From the NCBI RefSeq assembly GCF_022682495.2, contig NC_071392.1, positions 59,483,459-59,547,458 of the forward strand: 64,000 nt of DNA, written 5' to 3'. The translations under genes were made by a program, and so were the position numbers. Each line of letters starts with the position of its first letter. Within the stretch, counting starts at the first letter, position 1. Source of the DNA: Desmodus rotundus (taxonomy: Eukaryota > Chordata > Mammalia > Chiroptera > Phyllostomidae). A model generated the notes under the pieces. The model had not been told where the DNA came from, did no database searches, and worked only from the letters and a program-made list of their open reading frames with translations. Below are positions 47,743 through 59,816 of this stretch, one piece after another.

Positions 47743-50700
47743 ATGGCAATGAATAACTACCTATCGATAATAACCTCAAATGTAAATGGATTAAATGCTC
47801 CAATCAGAAGACATAGAATAGCTGAATGGATAAGAAAACATGACCCACACATATGCTGCCTACAAGAGACCCAACTCAGGAAAAAAGACCTACACATACT
47901 GAAAATGAAGGGCTGGAAACACATTTTCCTAGCAAATGGACAGGAAAAAAAAAGCAGGGGTAGGAATACTCATATCAGACAAAATAGACTTTCAAAGTAG
48001 GGCCTTAAAGAGCGAACCAGAAGGTCACTTCACAATACTCAAAGTAAGACACCACCAAGAAGACATAAACATTGTAAATATATATGCACCCAACATAGGA
48101 GCATGCAAATACATAAAGAAAATCTTGGAAGATTTCAAGAAAGATATTGACAGCAACACAATTATAGTAGGGGACTTTAACACCCCACTGTCAAAAATGG
48201 ACAGATCTTCCAAACAAAATATCAAGAAGGATATTGTGTCACTTAACAATACCCTACAGTAAATGGACTTAAGTAATATATATAGAGCTTTGCATGTCAA
48301 AGAAGAAAAATACACATTCTTTTCAAGTGTACATGGAAGTTGTTCAATGATAGACCACATGATACGACACAAAGCAAGCCTAAACAAATTCAAGAAAATT
48401 GACATCATATCAAGCATTTTCTCTGACCACAAGGGACTAAAACTAGTAACAACCCCAAAAGAAAAAACCCAAAACACTCAAAATCATGGAGACTGAGTGG
48501 CATGCTATTAAACAGTGAATGGGTCAAGAACGAGATTAGGGAAGAAATCGAAAACTTTCGGGAAACAAATGAAAATGAACTCACAACAACCCAAAACCTA
48601 TGGGACACAGCAAAGGCAATCCCGAGAGGGAAGCTCATAGCAATACAGGCCTACCTTAAAAAGATAGAAACATTTCAAACAAACAACCTAACCCTAAGCC
48701 TACAAGAACTGGAAGAACAACAACAAACACAGCCCAGAGCAAGCAGAAGGAAGGAAATAACGAAGATCAGAGCAGCGTTAAATGACATAGAGACTGAAAG
48801 CACAATTGTAAGGATCAATGAATCCCGGAGGTGGTTCTTTGAAAAGATAAACAAAATTGACAAGCCTTTAAGTAGGCTCATCAAGAAAAAAAGAGAGAGT
48901 ATCCAAGTAAATACAATTAGAAATGAAAGAGGAGAGTTTACAACTGATACCACAGAAATACAAAGTATTGTAAGAAATTACTATGAAGAACTGTATGCCA
49001 AGAAATTTGAAAACCTAGGTGAAATGGACACATTTGTAGAAAAATATAATCTTCCAAAACTGAATGAAGAAGAAGCAGAAAACCTGAATAGACCAATAAC
49101 AGCAGACGAAATTGAAGCAATCATCAAAAAACTCCCAAGACACAAAAGCCCTGGAGCAGATGGTTTCCCAGGAGAATTCTACAAAGCATTTAAGGAAGAG
49201 CTAACCCCTATACTTCACAGTCTCTTCAAAAAAATCCAAACTGATGGAAGACTCGCAAACTCTTTCTATGAAGCCAGCATCTTCCTAATCCCAAAACAGG
49301 ATAAAGGCACAACAAAGAAAGAAAACTTAAGGCCAATATAGCTGATGAACATAGATGCTAAAATTCTCAATAAAATATTGGCAAAACACATCCAACAACA
49401 CATTAAAAAGACCATACACCATGACCAAGTGGGATTCATCCCAGGGATGCAAGGATGGTACAATACTCGCCAATCAAAAAACATAATAAATCACATCAAC
49501 AGCAGCAAAGACAAAAATCACATGATCATATCAGTAGATGCGGAAAAAGCATTTGATAAGGTACAGCACCCGTTTCTGATAAAAACACTCAGCAAAGTGG
49601 GAATACTGGGAGCCTTCCTCAAAATAATATAGGCCATACATGAGAGACCTACAGCCAACATCATAATCAATGGACAAAAACTTAGAGCTTTCCCACTAAG
49701 ATCAGGAACAAGACAAGGGTGCCCTGTGTCACCACTTCTATTCAACATAGTATTGGAAGTGCTAGCCACAGCAATCAGACAAGAAAAAGCAATAAAATGC
49801 ATCCAAATTGGAAGGGAGGAAATGAAACTGTCACTGTTTGCAGATGACATGATAGTGTAAATGGAAAATCCTATAGACCCTACCAAAAAACTACTCAACC
49901 TAATAAATGAATTTGGCAAAACAGCTGGATACAAAGTCAACACTCAGAAATCAAAGGCATTCCTGTATACCAACAATGAAACTGCAGAAACAGAAATCAG
50001 GAAAAAAAATCCTATTTGATATTGGACAAGAAATATAAAGAACCTACGAGTAAAACTAACCAAGGAGGTAAAAGACATGTATTCAGAAAAGTACACAACA
50101 TTTAAGAAAGAAATTAAGGAAGACAGAAACAAGTAGAAGCATGTACCATGCTCATGGATTGAAAGAATTAACATCATCAAAATGGCCATACTACCTAGAG
50201 TGATTTATAGATTCAATGCAATCCCTATTAGAGTACCCATGACGTAGTTCACAGATATAGAACAAACATTTCAGAAATTCATATAGGACCATAAATCACC
50301 TCGAATAGCTGCAGCGATTTTGAGAAAGAAGAACAAAGCAGGAGGGATCACAATACCTGATATCAAACTGTATTACAAGGCCGCAGTAATCAAAACAGCC
50401 TGGTGCTGACATCAAATCAAGCACATAGACCAATGGAACAGAGCAGAGAACCCAGAAATAAACTCAAGTCTTTATGTTCAATTAATATTTGACAAATGAG
50501 GCAGGAGCCTAAAATGGAGCAAAATTGCCTCTTCAACAAATGGTGTTGGGAGACCTGCACAGCTACATGCAAAAAAATGAAACTCGATCACCTACTTATG
50601 CCATACACAAAAATAAATTCTAGATAGATAAAAGACTTCAATATAAGTCATAACACCATAAAAATCCTATAGGAAAACTTTGGCAGGAAAATCTCAGACA

Positions 50701-51562
50701 TTCCATGCACTAACATCCTCTTATACATGTCCCCTAAAGCAAGAGACATAAAGGAAAGAATAAACAAATGGGGCCTCATCAAATTAAAAAGCTTCTGCAT
50801 GTCTAAAGAAGACAGCATTAAAATGAAAAGAGAACAGACAGAATGGGAAAACATATTTGCCAATGATACCTCAGAAAAAGGTCTGATCTCCAAAATATAT
50901 AAAGAACTCACACAACTCCACTCCAGGAAGACAAACAACCCAATTAAAAAATGGGCAAAAGACCTGAACAGACACTTCTCCAAGGAAGACATACAGAGGG
51001 CCCAGAGACATATGAAAAGATGCTCAGCATCACTAGCCATCAGAGAGATTCAAATTAAAACCACAGTGAGGTACCATCTCACACCAGTCAGAGTGGCCAA
51101 CATAAACAGATCCACAAACAAATGTTGGAGAGGATGTGGAGAAGAGGGAACCCTAGTGCCTGTTGGTGGGAATGCAGACTGGTGAGGCCACTGTGTCAAA
51201 CAGTATGGAATTTCCTCAGAAAAGTAAAAATGGAAGTGCCCTTTGACCCAGCAATGCCGCCGCTGGGATTATACCCTCAGAATCCTGAAACACCAATGCA
51301 AAAGAACCTATGCATCCTAATATTCACAGCAGCACAATTTACAGTAGCCAAGGGCTGGAAGCAACCTAAATGCCCGTCAGCAAACGAGTGGATCCCAAAA
51401 CTATGGTACATTTACACAATGGAATTCTACGCAGCAGAGAGAAAGAAGGAGCTTATACCCTTTGCAATGGCATGGATGGAACTGGAGCGTATTATGCTAA
51501 GTGAAATAAGTAATGTAGTGACAGACAAATACCATATAATCTCACCTTTAACTGGAACATAA
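47743..51562 (+). pseudogene. L1-J ORF2, several lesions
   Basis: Full length, but broken by a frameshift in an A run near 47945, a stop at 48260, a frameshift before 48490, stops at 49339 (in NLRPI) and 49630, a stop inside the segment after FADD at about 49858, and more downstream. The longest open piece, 48502-49341 (279 codons), covers the linker and reverse transcriptase start ([15 protein letters not shown]). The C-terminal domain is open at 50727-51185 and 51122-51562 in two frames. Confidence 0.92.
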
Positions 51563-51816
51563 TCAACAAGAGAAAAAAGCAAACAAAATATAACCAGAGA
51601 CATTGAAGTTAAGAACAATCTAACAATAGCCAGGGTGAAGTGGAGGGGGGACAGTGAGGAGAGCAGATTTCATGAACTATTATAAAGGACACATGGACCA
51701 AATCAAGGGGGAAGTCAGAGGTGGGGGATAAAGAGGGTTTCAGCTGGGATGGGGTGGAGGTATGAGGAGAAATGGCATACAACTGTAATTGAATAACAAT
51801 AAAAATTTTTAAAAAA

Positions 51817-52900
51817 GGGAGAGTTAAAGAAAGGAAAACATTCAGGGAACCAATAGTGATGGGAAGGAAACAGGGACTCAGATCAATGGTGTGGACCAGA
51901 AGGAAGAAATAAGCATTCAACCAGAACAGAATGCAGAAACAAGAATTGAAAAAAATGAGGAGAGGCTTATAAACCTCCAGGACATCTTTAAACATTCCAA
52001 CCTCCGAATTATAGGGGAACCAGAAGGAGAAGAAGAAGAACAAAAAATTGAAGACTCATTTGAACAAATAATGAAGGAGATCTTCCCTAATCTGGCAGTG
52101 GTAATAGTCTTCCAGGAAGTCCAGTAAACTTAGAGAGTCCCAAAGAAGCTGGACCCAAGGAGGAACACACCAAGGCACATCATAATTACATTAGCCAAGA
52201 TGAAACAGAAGGAGAGAATCTTAGAAGCAGCAAGAAAGAAGGACACAGCTACCTACAAAGGAGTGCTCATAAGCCTGTCAGCTGATTTCTCCAAAGAGAC
52301 CTTACAGGCAAGAAGGGTCTTTCAAGAATTACTCAAAGTCATGAAGGGGAAGGACCTACCTCTAAGATTACTCTATCCAGCAAAGCTATCATTTAGAATG
52401 GAAGGGCAGATAAAGTGCTTCTCAGATAAGGTCAAGTTAACGAAGTTCATCATCAGCAAGCCCTTATTATATGAAATGTTAAAGGGATTTATCTAAGAAA
52501 AAGAAGATAAAAAATAGGAACAGTAAAAATGACAGCAAACTCACAGTTATGAACTGCCACGCCTGAAACAAAAACAAAAGCAAACTAAGCAAATCTGTAG
52601 AATAGGAACAGAACCACAGAAATGGAGATCACATGGAGGGTTATCAACAGGGGAGTGGGAGGGCGAGAGTGGGGGAAAGATACAAAGAATAAGTAGCATA
52701 AATTGTAGGTAGAAAATAGACAGAGGGAGGGTAAGAATAGTATAGGAAATGTAGAAGCCAAAGAACTTATATGTATGACCCATGAACATGAACTATAGGG
52801 AATAAATGTGGGAGGGAGGGGGTATGCAGGATGGAGTGGAGTGAACTGGGGGAAATGGGACAACTGTAATAGCATAATCAATAAATATATTTTAAAAATA
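51817..52900 (+). mobile_element. HAL1, right part: rest of ORF1, 3' UTR and tail
   Basis: ORF1 resumes and ends at 52496. Then a G-rich 3' UTR runs (GGGAGTGGGAGGGCGAGAG, later GGGGGAAATGGGACAACTG) to ATAATCAATAAATATATTTT, with AATAAA at 52880-52885. That 3' end after ORF1, with no ORF2, is what defines HAL1. L1-H ORF2 resumes at 52901. Confidence 0.85.
51830..52496 (+). pseudogene. HAL1 ORF1, main piece
   Basis: It shows QEVQ and IIGEPEGEEEEQKIEDSFE (RRM start, 51891-52127) and the C-terminal domain 52200-52496 (MKQKERILEAARKK, LLYPAKLSFRMEGQIKCF, LLYEMLKGFI). At least one frameshift lies near 51830-51890 and the frame is broken between 52127 and 52200. HAL1 ORF1 is related to but distinct from the L1 ORF1s in this window. 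Confidence 0.83.
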
Positions 52901-53452
52901 GAATGAACAAAGTAGGAGGGAATCACAATGCCCGATATCGAAGTATATTTCAAGGCCACTATAATCAAAAGAGTCCCCCATTGCTATAAGAACAGACACA
53001 TAGATCAATAGATCAGAATAAAGTTCCCAGAAATAAACCCAAGTCTCTATGGTCAATTAATATTTGACAAAGGGAGAAGCATAAAATGGAGTAAAAATAG
53101 CCTCTTGAACAAATGATGTTGGGAGGTCTCGACAACTTCATGTAATAAAAAGGAAACTCAATCACCAACTTACATCATATGCTAAAGTAAATTCAAGGTG
53201 GATAAAAAACTTATATATGAGTTGCAACATCATACGAGTCGTAAAGGAGAATATAGGGAGGGAAATCTCAGATATTCCATGCAGCAGTATTTTCACTGAT
53301 ATGTCCCCTAGAGCAAGGGACATAAAGGAAAGAATAAAGAAATTGGATGATCAAAATAAAAAGCTTATGTATGGCTAAAGAAAAGTGCATCAAAATGAAA
53401 ACAGAATCAAGCGTATGGCAAAACATGTTTGCCAATGATACCTCAGAAAATG
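52901..53452 (+). mobile_element. L1-H part 2: ORF2 C-terminal segment
   Basis: It picks up at AATGAACAAAGTAGGAGGG, continuing the AAAGAAGAACA of part 1, and runs through the late reverse transcriptase/C-terminal region ([20 protein letters not shown]) to CCAATGATACCTCAGA, where the TATDN2 retrocopy starts. The frames are broken. Confidence 0.88.
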
Positions 53453-53852
53453 TTTTGTTTTTTGTTTTTTTTTTATGAGTGGGAGGGTGAATTTTTTCAC
53501 AAACTGCTCAAAATCACAGGCTGTAGAGAATAGGCACACTGGATCGGCACACTTGTTGCACCCTTCTACCAGCCTTTCTTCTTCCCTGACTGTCCTGGAG
53601 CATGTGGCTGGGCAGCAAACCCCCACCTCTCACCCCACTCCAGTGCACCCCACCACCCCACCCACCCACCAGCCAGAAGAAAAATCCTTATGATGAGGTT
53701 TTAAGGAAAATATCCTGTTTCCTGTCCTGGTTTTCTCCATTCCGATGTGCTTTCTAAACACTCCCTTGTCCTGGGACCCAGGCAGAGGCGAGACGCCTAT
53801 GTCCTGTTAGGTCACTGGTCGTTCTTTCATAGGAGACTCCAGCATCCTCTGC

Positions 53853-55680
53853 TTAAAGACTGTAGAGGTGACTGGTGTTCTCACACAACGTAGCCAAGGT
53901 GTGGGAGAGAGGCTGGTGTTTGACCCTGGCAATCTCTCAAACTGTATGCAAGGCCAGGCCTGGGTAGGCATACTGGCAAAGGCTTTTGGGAACCTGTCGA
54001 GGCAAAATGTAGGAGGCATCAGTTTCCACGATGATTCTCTCCAGTGGGATTTGTTTCAGAGCTTCATGGGCCTCCCAGGCAGAAGAGTAAGTCAGTATGG
54101 CCGTGAAGCCCACAGACATATTTGGAAAGTGTTTCAACAGGGGCTCAATGACCGGATAGCTGCCAATGAAGCAATGCCTATGGATCTTGTAGTCTGAGGA
54201 CACAAATATTTTCATGATGCTCAGCAGATCTTCATCATCTTCTCGGCAGTGAATCACCAAGGGCTTCTTTAGAGACATGCCAGCTGCAGCTGTCTCTCAA
54301 ACACCTTGTGCTGTTCTGGGAGAGGGGTGGTGCATTTATAAGAGTAACCCAAGCCCATTTCCCCAAATGCCACAGCCTTGGGATGTCGTAAGGCTTGTAA
54401 AAGATTTCTTTCTTGACTCTCACTGTAGTAATGGGCAAAATGAGGGTGACAGCCAAAGGCCCCCCCAAACCAGATCCTCTTTCAACAGCTCCTCCCATAG
54501 GCAATCTATCAGTGTCCTGGGATCACTGAACTCAGAGATGCAGCCCTGAAATTCCTTAGGGAAGGAGCTGCTATAAATTTTCCTGAACTTGCTAAAGGTC
54601 CCTTTGAAAGACAACTTGGAATAGAGCATGTCCAAGTGACAGTAGGTATCAGTGAAGCCCTCCTCTAAGTATGGCTCCCGATGGCTCCTTGGCAGAGGGC
54701 TAGATGCGTGTCTTTCATAAGAACGGGATGGCATCTACTCCTGGAATGTTCTTTTCTCCTTCACCTGCTCTTCTAAGCTTCTGGAGAAATGAAATGAGCG
54801 AGAATTCTGGGATCTGCCTTCTTCTGTCACCTCCAGATCTCTGGAGGTATTTTGGGAGCTCACTGTAGAGTTGAGGGACTAATCACTCAGGAGGCCCCGG
54901 CTGCTCCTCCCAGCCTGCAATGTGTCACTGCTGCTGCTGCCCGCAGAGGGGTAGCTAGAAGGCTTGGTACTGTTGGTCCAATGGCTGGCATAGTCACACC
55001 AAGGACTACTGTACAAATGAGCTGGGTACATGACATAGTCAGTGGGGCAGGCAGAAGGCTCTGAAACTGCTGAGAGTTTTAGTGAGATAGGCTCCTCCTG
55101 AGAGAATCTGACTGTGGAGACCTCATCCACGTCAGACCAGTCACTTCCTGAAGAGGTGTGCTCTATCACCACCTCCCTTTAGGCTTTTGGCATTCTAAAT
55201 GAGAGTCAGAGTCATCCAAAAATTCTAGGGGTGGAGAGCGCTTGTCAATAACTGTCCTTCGGTCACCAAGTGGCTCCTCCCTGGGTTTCTCCTGAGGGTC
55301 TACCACCACTCTCCTGTCACAGAAGCTGCTCCTCTCTGGCACAGCTTTTTTCCCCTCTTTCACTCTGACCTCTGGGGCTGACTCTCTTTCTGAGGAGCAG
55401 ACACAGTGACACTCCTGGCTGGTCCTTCTCCACGGTTGGGACACTCTCCTGTGTTTGGTTTTGCCCTAGTGACAGTCTCTCCCTTCCTTTTTGGCATTGA
55501 CTTTCCCAGGATGCCCTGGATAACATTCAAGTAGATCATTGTAGAGCCCTGGTCTCGAAGTCTATCCTTCTTCCTTTTCTGAACCTTGTTTGGGTCCTCG
55601 GTTGTATCATTTTGCCCTTCAGCTTCAGCTGCAAACTCAGAGTTCATGGAATTATGAGAACTATCTTTGAAATTAACCTT
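53853..55680 (-). pseudogene. TATDN2: TATDN2 retrocopy, coding part downstream of the L1-K insertion
   Basis: It holds the middle and the TatD nuclease domain. Open pieces: 55360-55647 (NSEFAAEAEGQNDTTEDPNK), 55166-55444 (EEPLGDRRTVIDK), 54879-55172 (SSGSDWSDVDEVSTVRFSQE), 54420-54734 (EEGFTDTYCHLDMLYSKL) and 53937-54278 ([53 protein letters not shown]). After the premature stop at 53937 the frame carries on for 27 codons to LYSL and the native TAA. Confidence 0.92.
55668..55680. repeat. L1-K target-site duplication, 3' copy
   Basis: TGAAATTAACCTT, identical to 62473-62485. It abuts the L1-K tail (TTCTTTTTTTTTAA in plus). Confidence 0.97.
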
Positions 55681-55948
55681 TTCTTTTTTTTTAATTTATT
55701 TATTGTTATTTAATTACAGTTGTATGCCTTTTCCCCCATCCCTTCACCCCACCCCAGGTGAACCCACTTCCCTCCCCCCTCTCCACCCTCCCCCTTGGAT
55801 TTGTTCATGTGTCCTTTATAGTAGTTCCTGTAATCCCCTCTACCCACTGTCCCCGCCCCCACCCCCCCACCCCCGCCCTTGCTATTGATACATTGTTCTT
55901 AACTTCAATGTCTCTGGTTATATTTTGTTTGCTTTTTCCTTCTATTGC
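55681..55948 (-). other. L1-K 3' UTR and tail
   Basis: Contains the G-rich (C-rich on plus) tract at about 55735-55880 typical of L1 3' UTRs, the CAACTGTAATT block, AATAAA at 55695-55700, and a short A tail (55681-55692). The tail is shorter than expected for a very new insertion. Confidence 0.9.
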
Positions 55949-58900
55949 TTATGTTCCAGTTAAAGGTGAGATCATATGGTATTTGTCCCTCACTTCCTGG
56001 CTTATTTCACTTAGCATAATGCTCTCCAGTTTCATCCATGCTGTTGCAAAGGGTATAAGCTCCTTCTTTCTCTCTGCTGCGTAGAATTCCATTGTGTAAA
56101 TATACCATAGTTTTTGGATCCACTCGTTTGCTGATGGGCACTTCGGTTGCTTCCAGTATTTGGCTATTGTAAATTGTGCTGCTATGAACATTGGGGTGCA
56201 CAGATTCTTTTGGATTGGTGTTTCAGTGTTCTTAGGGTATAATCCCAGCAGCGGAATTACTGGGTCAAAGGGCAGTTCCATTTTTAGTTTTCTGAGGAAA
56301 TTCCATATTGTTTTCCACAATGGCCTCACCAGTCTGCATTCCCACCAACAGTGCACTAGGGTTCCCTTTTCTCCGCATCCTCTCCAACATTTGTTTGTGG
56401 ATTTGTTTATGTTGGCCATTCTGACTGGTGTGAGATGATACCTCATTGTGGTTTTAATTTGCATCTCTCTGATGGCTAGTGATGCTGAGCATCTTTTCAT
56501 ATGTCTCTGGGCCTTCTGTATGTCTTCCTTGGAGAAGTGTCTGTTCAAGTCCTTTGCCCATTTTTTAATTGGGTTGTTTGTCTTCCTGGAGTGGAGTCGT
56601 GTGAGTTCTTTATATATTTTGGAGATCAGGCCCTTGTCTGAGGTATCATTGGCAAATATGCTTTCCCATTCTGTCTGTTCTCTTTTCATTTTAATACTGT
56701 TTTCTTTAGCCCTGCAGAAGCTTTTTATTTTGATGAGGTCCCATTTGTTTATTCTTTCCTTTATGTCCCTTGCTTTAGGGGATGTGTCTGTGAGGATGTT
56801 GCTGCGTGGAATGTCTGAGATTTTCCTGCCAATGTTTTCCTCAAGGACTTTTATGGTGTTACGGCTTATATTTAAGTCTTTTATCCATCTTGAGTTTATT
56901 TTCGTGTATGGCGTAAGTTGGTGATCGAGTTTCATTTTTTTGCACGTAGCTGTCCAGATCTCCCAACACCATCTGTTGAAGAGACTGTTTTTGCTCCATT
57001 TTATGCTCCTGCCTCCTTTGTCAAATATTAATTGATCGTATAGATTTGAGTTTATTTCTGGGCTCTCTATTCTGTTCCATTGGTCTATGAGCCTGTTTTT
57101 ATGCCAGTACCAGGCTGTTTTGATTACCGTTGCCTTGTAATACAGTTTGATATCAGGTATTGTGATACCTCCTGCTTTGTCCTTCTTTCTCAAAATTGCT
57201 GCTGCTATTCGAGGTCGTTTATGGTTCCATATGAATTTCTGCAATGTTTGTTCTATATCTGTGAAATATGTCATGGGTACTCTAATAGGGATTGCATTGA
57301 ATCTATAAATTGCTTTGGGTAGTATGGCCATTTTGATGATGTTAATTCTTCCAATCCATGAACATGGTACATGCTTCCATTTGTTTGTATCTTCCTTAAT
57401 TTCTTTCTTCAGTGTTGTGTAGTTTTCTGAGTACAGGTCTTTTACCTCCTTGGTTAGGTTTATTCCTAGGTACTTTATTTTTCTTGTTGCTATATCGAAT
57501 GGGATTTTTTTCCTGATTTGTGTTTCTGCAGTTTCGTTGTTGGTGTACAGGAATGCCTTTGATTTCTGGGTATTGACTCTGTATCCAGCTATTTTGCCAA
57601 ATTCATTTATTAGGTCGAGTAGTTTTTGAGTGGAGTCTAAAGGGTTTTCCATGTACACTATCATGTCGTCTGCAAACAGTGACAGTTTCATTTCCTCCTT
57701 TCCAATTTGGATGCCTTTTATTGCTTTTTCTTGTCTGATTGCTGTGGCTAGGACTTCCAATACTATGTTGAATAGGAGTGGTGAGAGAGGGCATCCTTGT
57801 CTTGTTCCTGATCTTAGTGGGAAAGCTCTAAGTTTTTGTCCATTGAATGTGATGCTGGCTGTAGGTCTCTCATATATGGCCTTAATTATGTTGAGGACTG
57901 CTCCCTTTATTCCCACTTGGCTGAGTGTTTTTATCAGAAATGGGTGCTGTATCTTATCGAATGCTTTTTCCGCATCTATTGATATGATCATGTGATTTTT
58001 GTCTTTGCTGTTGTTGATGTGATGTATTATGTTTATTGATTTGCGAATATTGTACCATCCTTGCATCCCTGGGATGAATCCCACTTGGTCATGGTGGATG
58101 ATCTTTTTAATATATTGCTGGATGCGGTTTGCTAATATTTTGTTGAGAATTTTAGCGTCTATGTTCATCAGCGATATTGGCCTGAAGTTTTCTTTCTTCG
58201 TTGTGTCTTTATCTGGTTTTGGGATTAGGATGATGTTGGCTTCATAAAAAGAGTTTGGGAGTCTTCCATCAGTTTGGATTTTTTCGAATAGTCTGTGAAG
58301 GATAGGGGTTAGTTCTTCCTTAAATGCTTTGTAGAAATCTCCTGTGAAACCATCTGGTCCAGGGCTTTTGTGTGATGGGAGTTTCTTGATGACTGCTTCA
58401 ATTTCCTTTGCTGATATTGGTCTGTTCAGGTTTTCTGCTTCTTCTTCAGTCAGTTTTGGAAGATTATATTTTTCTAGAAATGTGTCCATTTCATCTAGGT
58501 TTTCAAATTTCTTAGCATATAGGTCTTCATAGTAATTTCTTACGATCCTTTGTATTTCTGTGGTATCAGTTGTAATCTCTCCACTTTCATTTCTAATTCT
58601 GTTTATTTGGATCCTCTCTCTTTTCTTCTTGATAAGCCTACTTAAAGGCTTGTCGATTTTGTTTATCTTTTCAAAGAACCAGCTTCTGGATTCATTGATC
58701 CTTACAATTGTGCTTTTAGTCTCTATGTCATTTAGTTCTGCTCTGATCTTGGTTATTTCCTTCCTTCTGCTTGCTCTGGGCTGTCTTTGTTGTTGTTCCT
58801 CCAGTTCTTGTAGGCGTAGGGTTAGGTTGTTTGTGTGAACTGTTTCTAACTTCTTAAGGTAGGCCTGTATTGCTATGAACTTCCCTCTCAGGACTGCCTT

Positions 58901-59770
58901 AGCTGTGTCCCATAGGTTTTGGGTTGTTGTGAGTTCGTTTTCATTTGTTTCCAGGAAGTTTTTGATTTCTTCCCTAATCTCGTTCTTGACCCATTCATTG
59001 TTTAATAGCATGCTATTCAGTCTCCATGATTTTGAGTGTTTTGGGTTTTTACCCTTGGGGTTGGTTTCTAGTTTCAGACCCTTGTGGTCAGAGAAGATGC
59101 TTGATATGATTTCAATTTTCTTGAATTTGTTGAGGGTTGCTTTGTGTCCTATCATGTGGTCTATCTTTGAAAAAGATCCATGGACACTTGAAAAGAATGT
59201 GTATTTTGCTTCTTTGGGATGAAAAGCTCTGTATATATCAGTTAAGTCCATTTCCTCTAGGGTATTGTTAAGTGACACAATATCTTTGTTAATCTTTTGT
59301 TTGGAAGACCTGTCCATTTTTGATAGTGGGGTGTTAAAATCCCCTACTATAATTGTGTTGCTGTCAATATCTTTCTTGAAATCCTCCAAGATTTTCTTTA
59401 TGTATTTGGGTGCTCCTATGTTGGGTGCATATATATTTATAATGTTTATGTCTTCTTGGTGGATTCTTCCTTTGAGTATTATGAAGTGACCTTCTGGGTC
59501 TCTCTTTATGGCCCTTCTTTGGAAGTCTATTTTGTCTGATATGAGTATTGCTACCCCTGCTTTTTTTTCCTGTCCGTTTGCTTGGAAAATTTGTTTCCAG
59601 CCCTTCACTTTCAGTCTGTGTAAGTCTTTTGTCCTGAGATGGGTTTCTTGTAGGCAGCATATGTGTGGGTCATGTTTTCTTATCCATTCAGCTGTTCTAT
59701 GTCTTTTGATTGGAGCATTTAATCCATTTACATTTAAGGTTATTATCGATAGGTAGTTATTCATTGCCAT
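55949..59770 (-). CDS. L1-K ORF2p: endonuclease-reverse transcriptase, intact
   Basis: 1273 aa, against 1275 in human L1. ORF2p nicks target DNA and reverse-transcribes L1 RNA from the exposed 3' end. Residues 1-240 form the APE-like endonuclease; N13, E42 (QETHLR), D144 and N146 (GDFNTP), D228 and H229 (SDHKG) match the catalytic set at the expected spacing. The reverse transcriptase spans about 450-780, with [24 protein letters not shown] and the catalytic FADD at 699-702. The C-terminal Cys-rich segment starts at C1128 ([10 protein letters not shown]). The start is the first ATG of the conserved [16 protein letters not shown] opening, 46 nt after the ORF1 stop. All motif residues I checked are present. 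Function is inferred from this. Confidence 0.97.
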   Translation of the reverse strand: MAMNNYLSIITLNVNGLNAPIKRHRTAEWIRKHDPHICCLQETHLRTKDLHRLKVKGWKQIFQANGQEKKAGVAILISDKIDFQRRAIKRDPEGHFIILKGRIHQEDINIINIYAPNIGAPKYIKKILEDFKKDIDSNTIIVGDFNTPLSKMDRSSKQKINKDIVSLNNTLEEMDLTDIYRAFHPKEAKYTFFSSVHGSFSKIDHMIGHKATLNKFKKIEIISSIFSDHKGLKLETNPKGKNPKHSKSWRLNSMLLNNEWVKNEIREEIKNFLETNENELTTTQNLWDTAKAVLRGKFIAIQAYLKKLETVHTNNLTLRLQELEEQQQRQPRASRRKEITKIRAELNDIETKSTIVRINESRSWFFEKINKIDKPLSRLIKKKRERIQINRIRNESGEITTDTTEIQRIVRNYYEDLYAKKFENLDEMDTFLEKYNLPKLTEEEAENLNRPISAKEIEAVIKKLPSHKSPGPDGFTGDFYKAFKEELTPILHRLFEKIQTDGRLPNSFYEANIILIPKPDKDTTKKENFRPISLMNIDAKILNKILANRIQQYIKKIIHHDQVGFIPGMQGWYNIRKSINIIHHINNSKDKNHMIISIDAEKAFDKIQHPFLIKTLSQVGIKGAVLNIIKAIYERPTASITFNGQKLRAFPLRSGTRQGCPLSPLLFNIVLEVLATAIRQEKAIKGIQIGKEEMKLSLFADDMIVYMENPLDSTQKLLDLINEFGKIAGYRVNTQKSKAFLYTNNETAETQIRKKIPFDIATRKIKYLGINLTKEVKDLYSENYTTLKKEIKEDTNKWKHVPCSWIGRINIIKMAILPKAIYRFNAIPIRVPMTYFTDIEQTLQKFIWNHKRPRIAAAILRKKDKAGGITIPDIKLYYKATVIKTAWYWHKNRLIDQWNRIESPEINSNLYDQLIFDKGGRSIKWSKNSLFNRWCWEIWTATCKKMKLDHQLTPYTKINSRWIKDLNISRNTIKVLEENIGRKISDIPRSNILTDTSPKARDIKERINKWDLIKIKSFCRAKENSIKMKREQTEWESIFANDTSDKGLISKIYKELTRLHSRKTNNPIKKWAKDLNRHFSKEDIQKAQRHMKRCSASLAIREMQIKTTMRYHLTPVRMANINKSTNKCWRGCGEKGTLVHCWWECRLVRPLWKTIWNFLRKLKMELPFDPVIPLLGLYPKNTETPIQKNLCTPMFIAAQFTIAKYWKQPKCPSANEWIQKLWYIYTMEFYAAERKKELIPFATAWMKLESIMLSEISQEVRDKYHMISPLTGT

Positions 59771-59816
59771 TATTTCCTACCTGTGTTCCTCTGTCTTTCT
59801 CTTTTCCTTCCTTTCC

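Larger units (their letters stand above)
45103..51816 (+). mobile_element. L1-J: full-length but inactive LINE-1
   Basis: 5' end GAAGATGGCGGCGAG at 45103, 5' UTR to 46763, ORF1 46764-47696, ORF2 47743-51562, 3' UTR with AATAAA at 51798-51803 and an A-rich tail to about 51816. HAL1 resumes directly after it. The approximate repeat AAGAGAAACAAAGGA (41175-41189) / GAGTTAAAGAAAGGA (51821-51835) brackets L1-I plus L1-J as one unit. Confidence 0.94.

Noticed and set aside
53475..53852. A possible independent gene in the segment with a PTPVHPTTPPTHQP-like product
   Set aside because: It lies between the TATDN2 stop and its A tail and is best explained as 3' UTR of the retrocopy.
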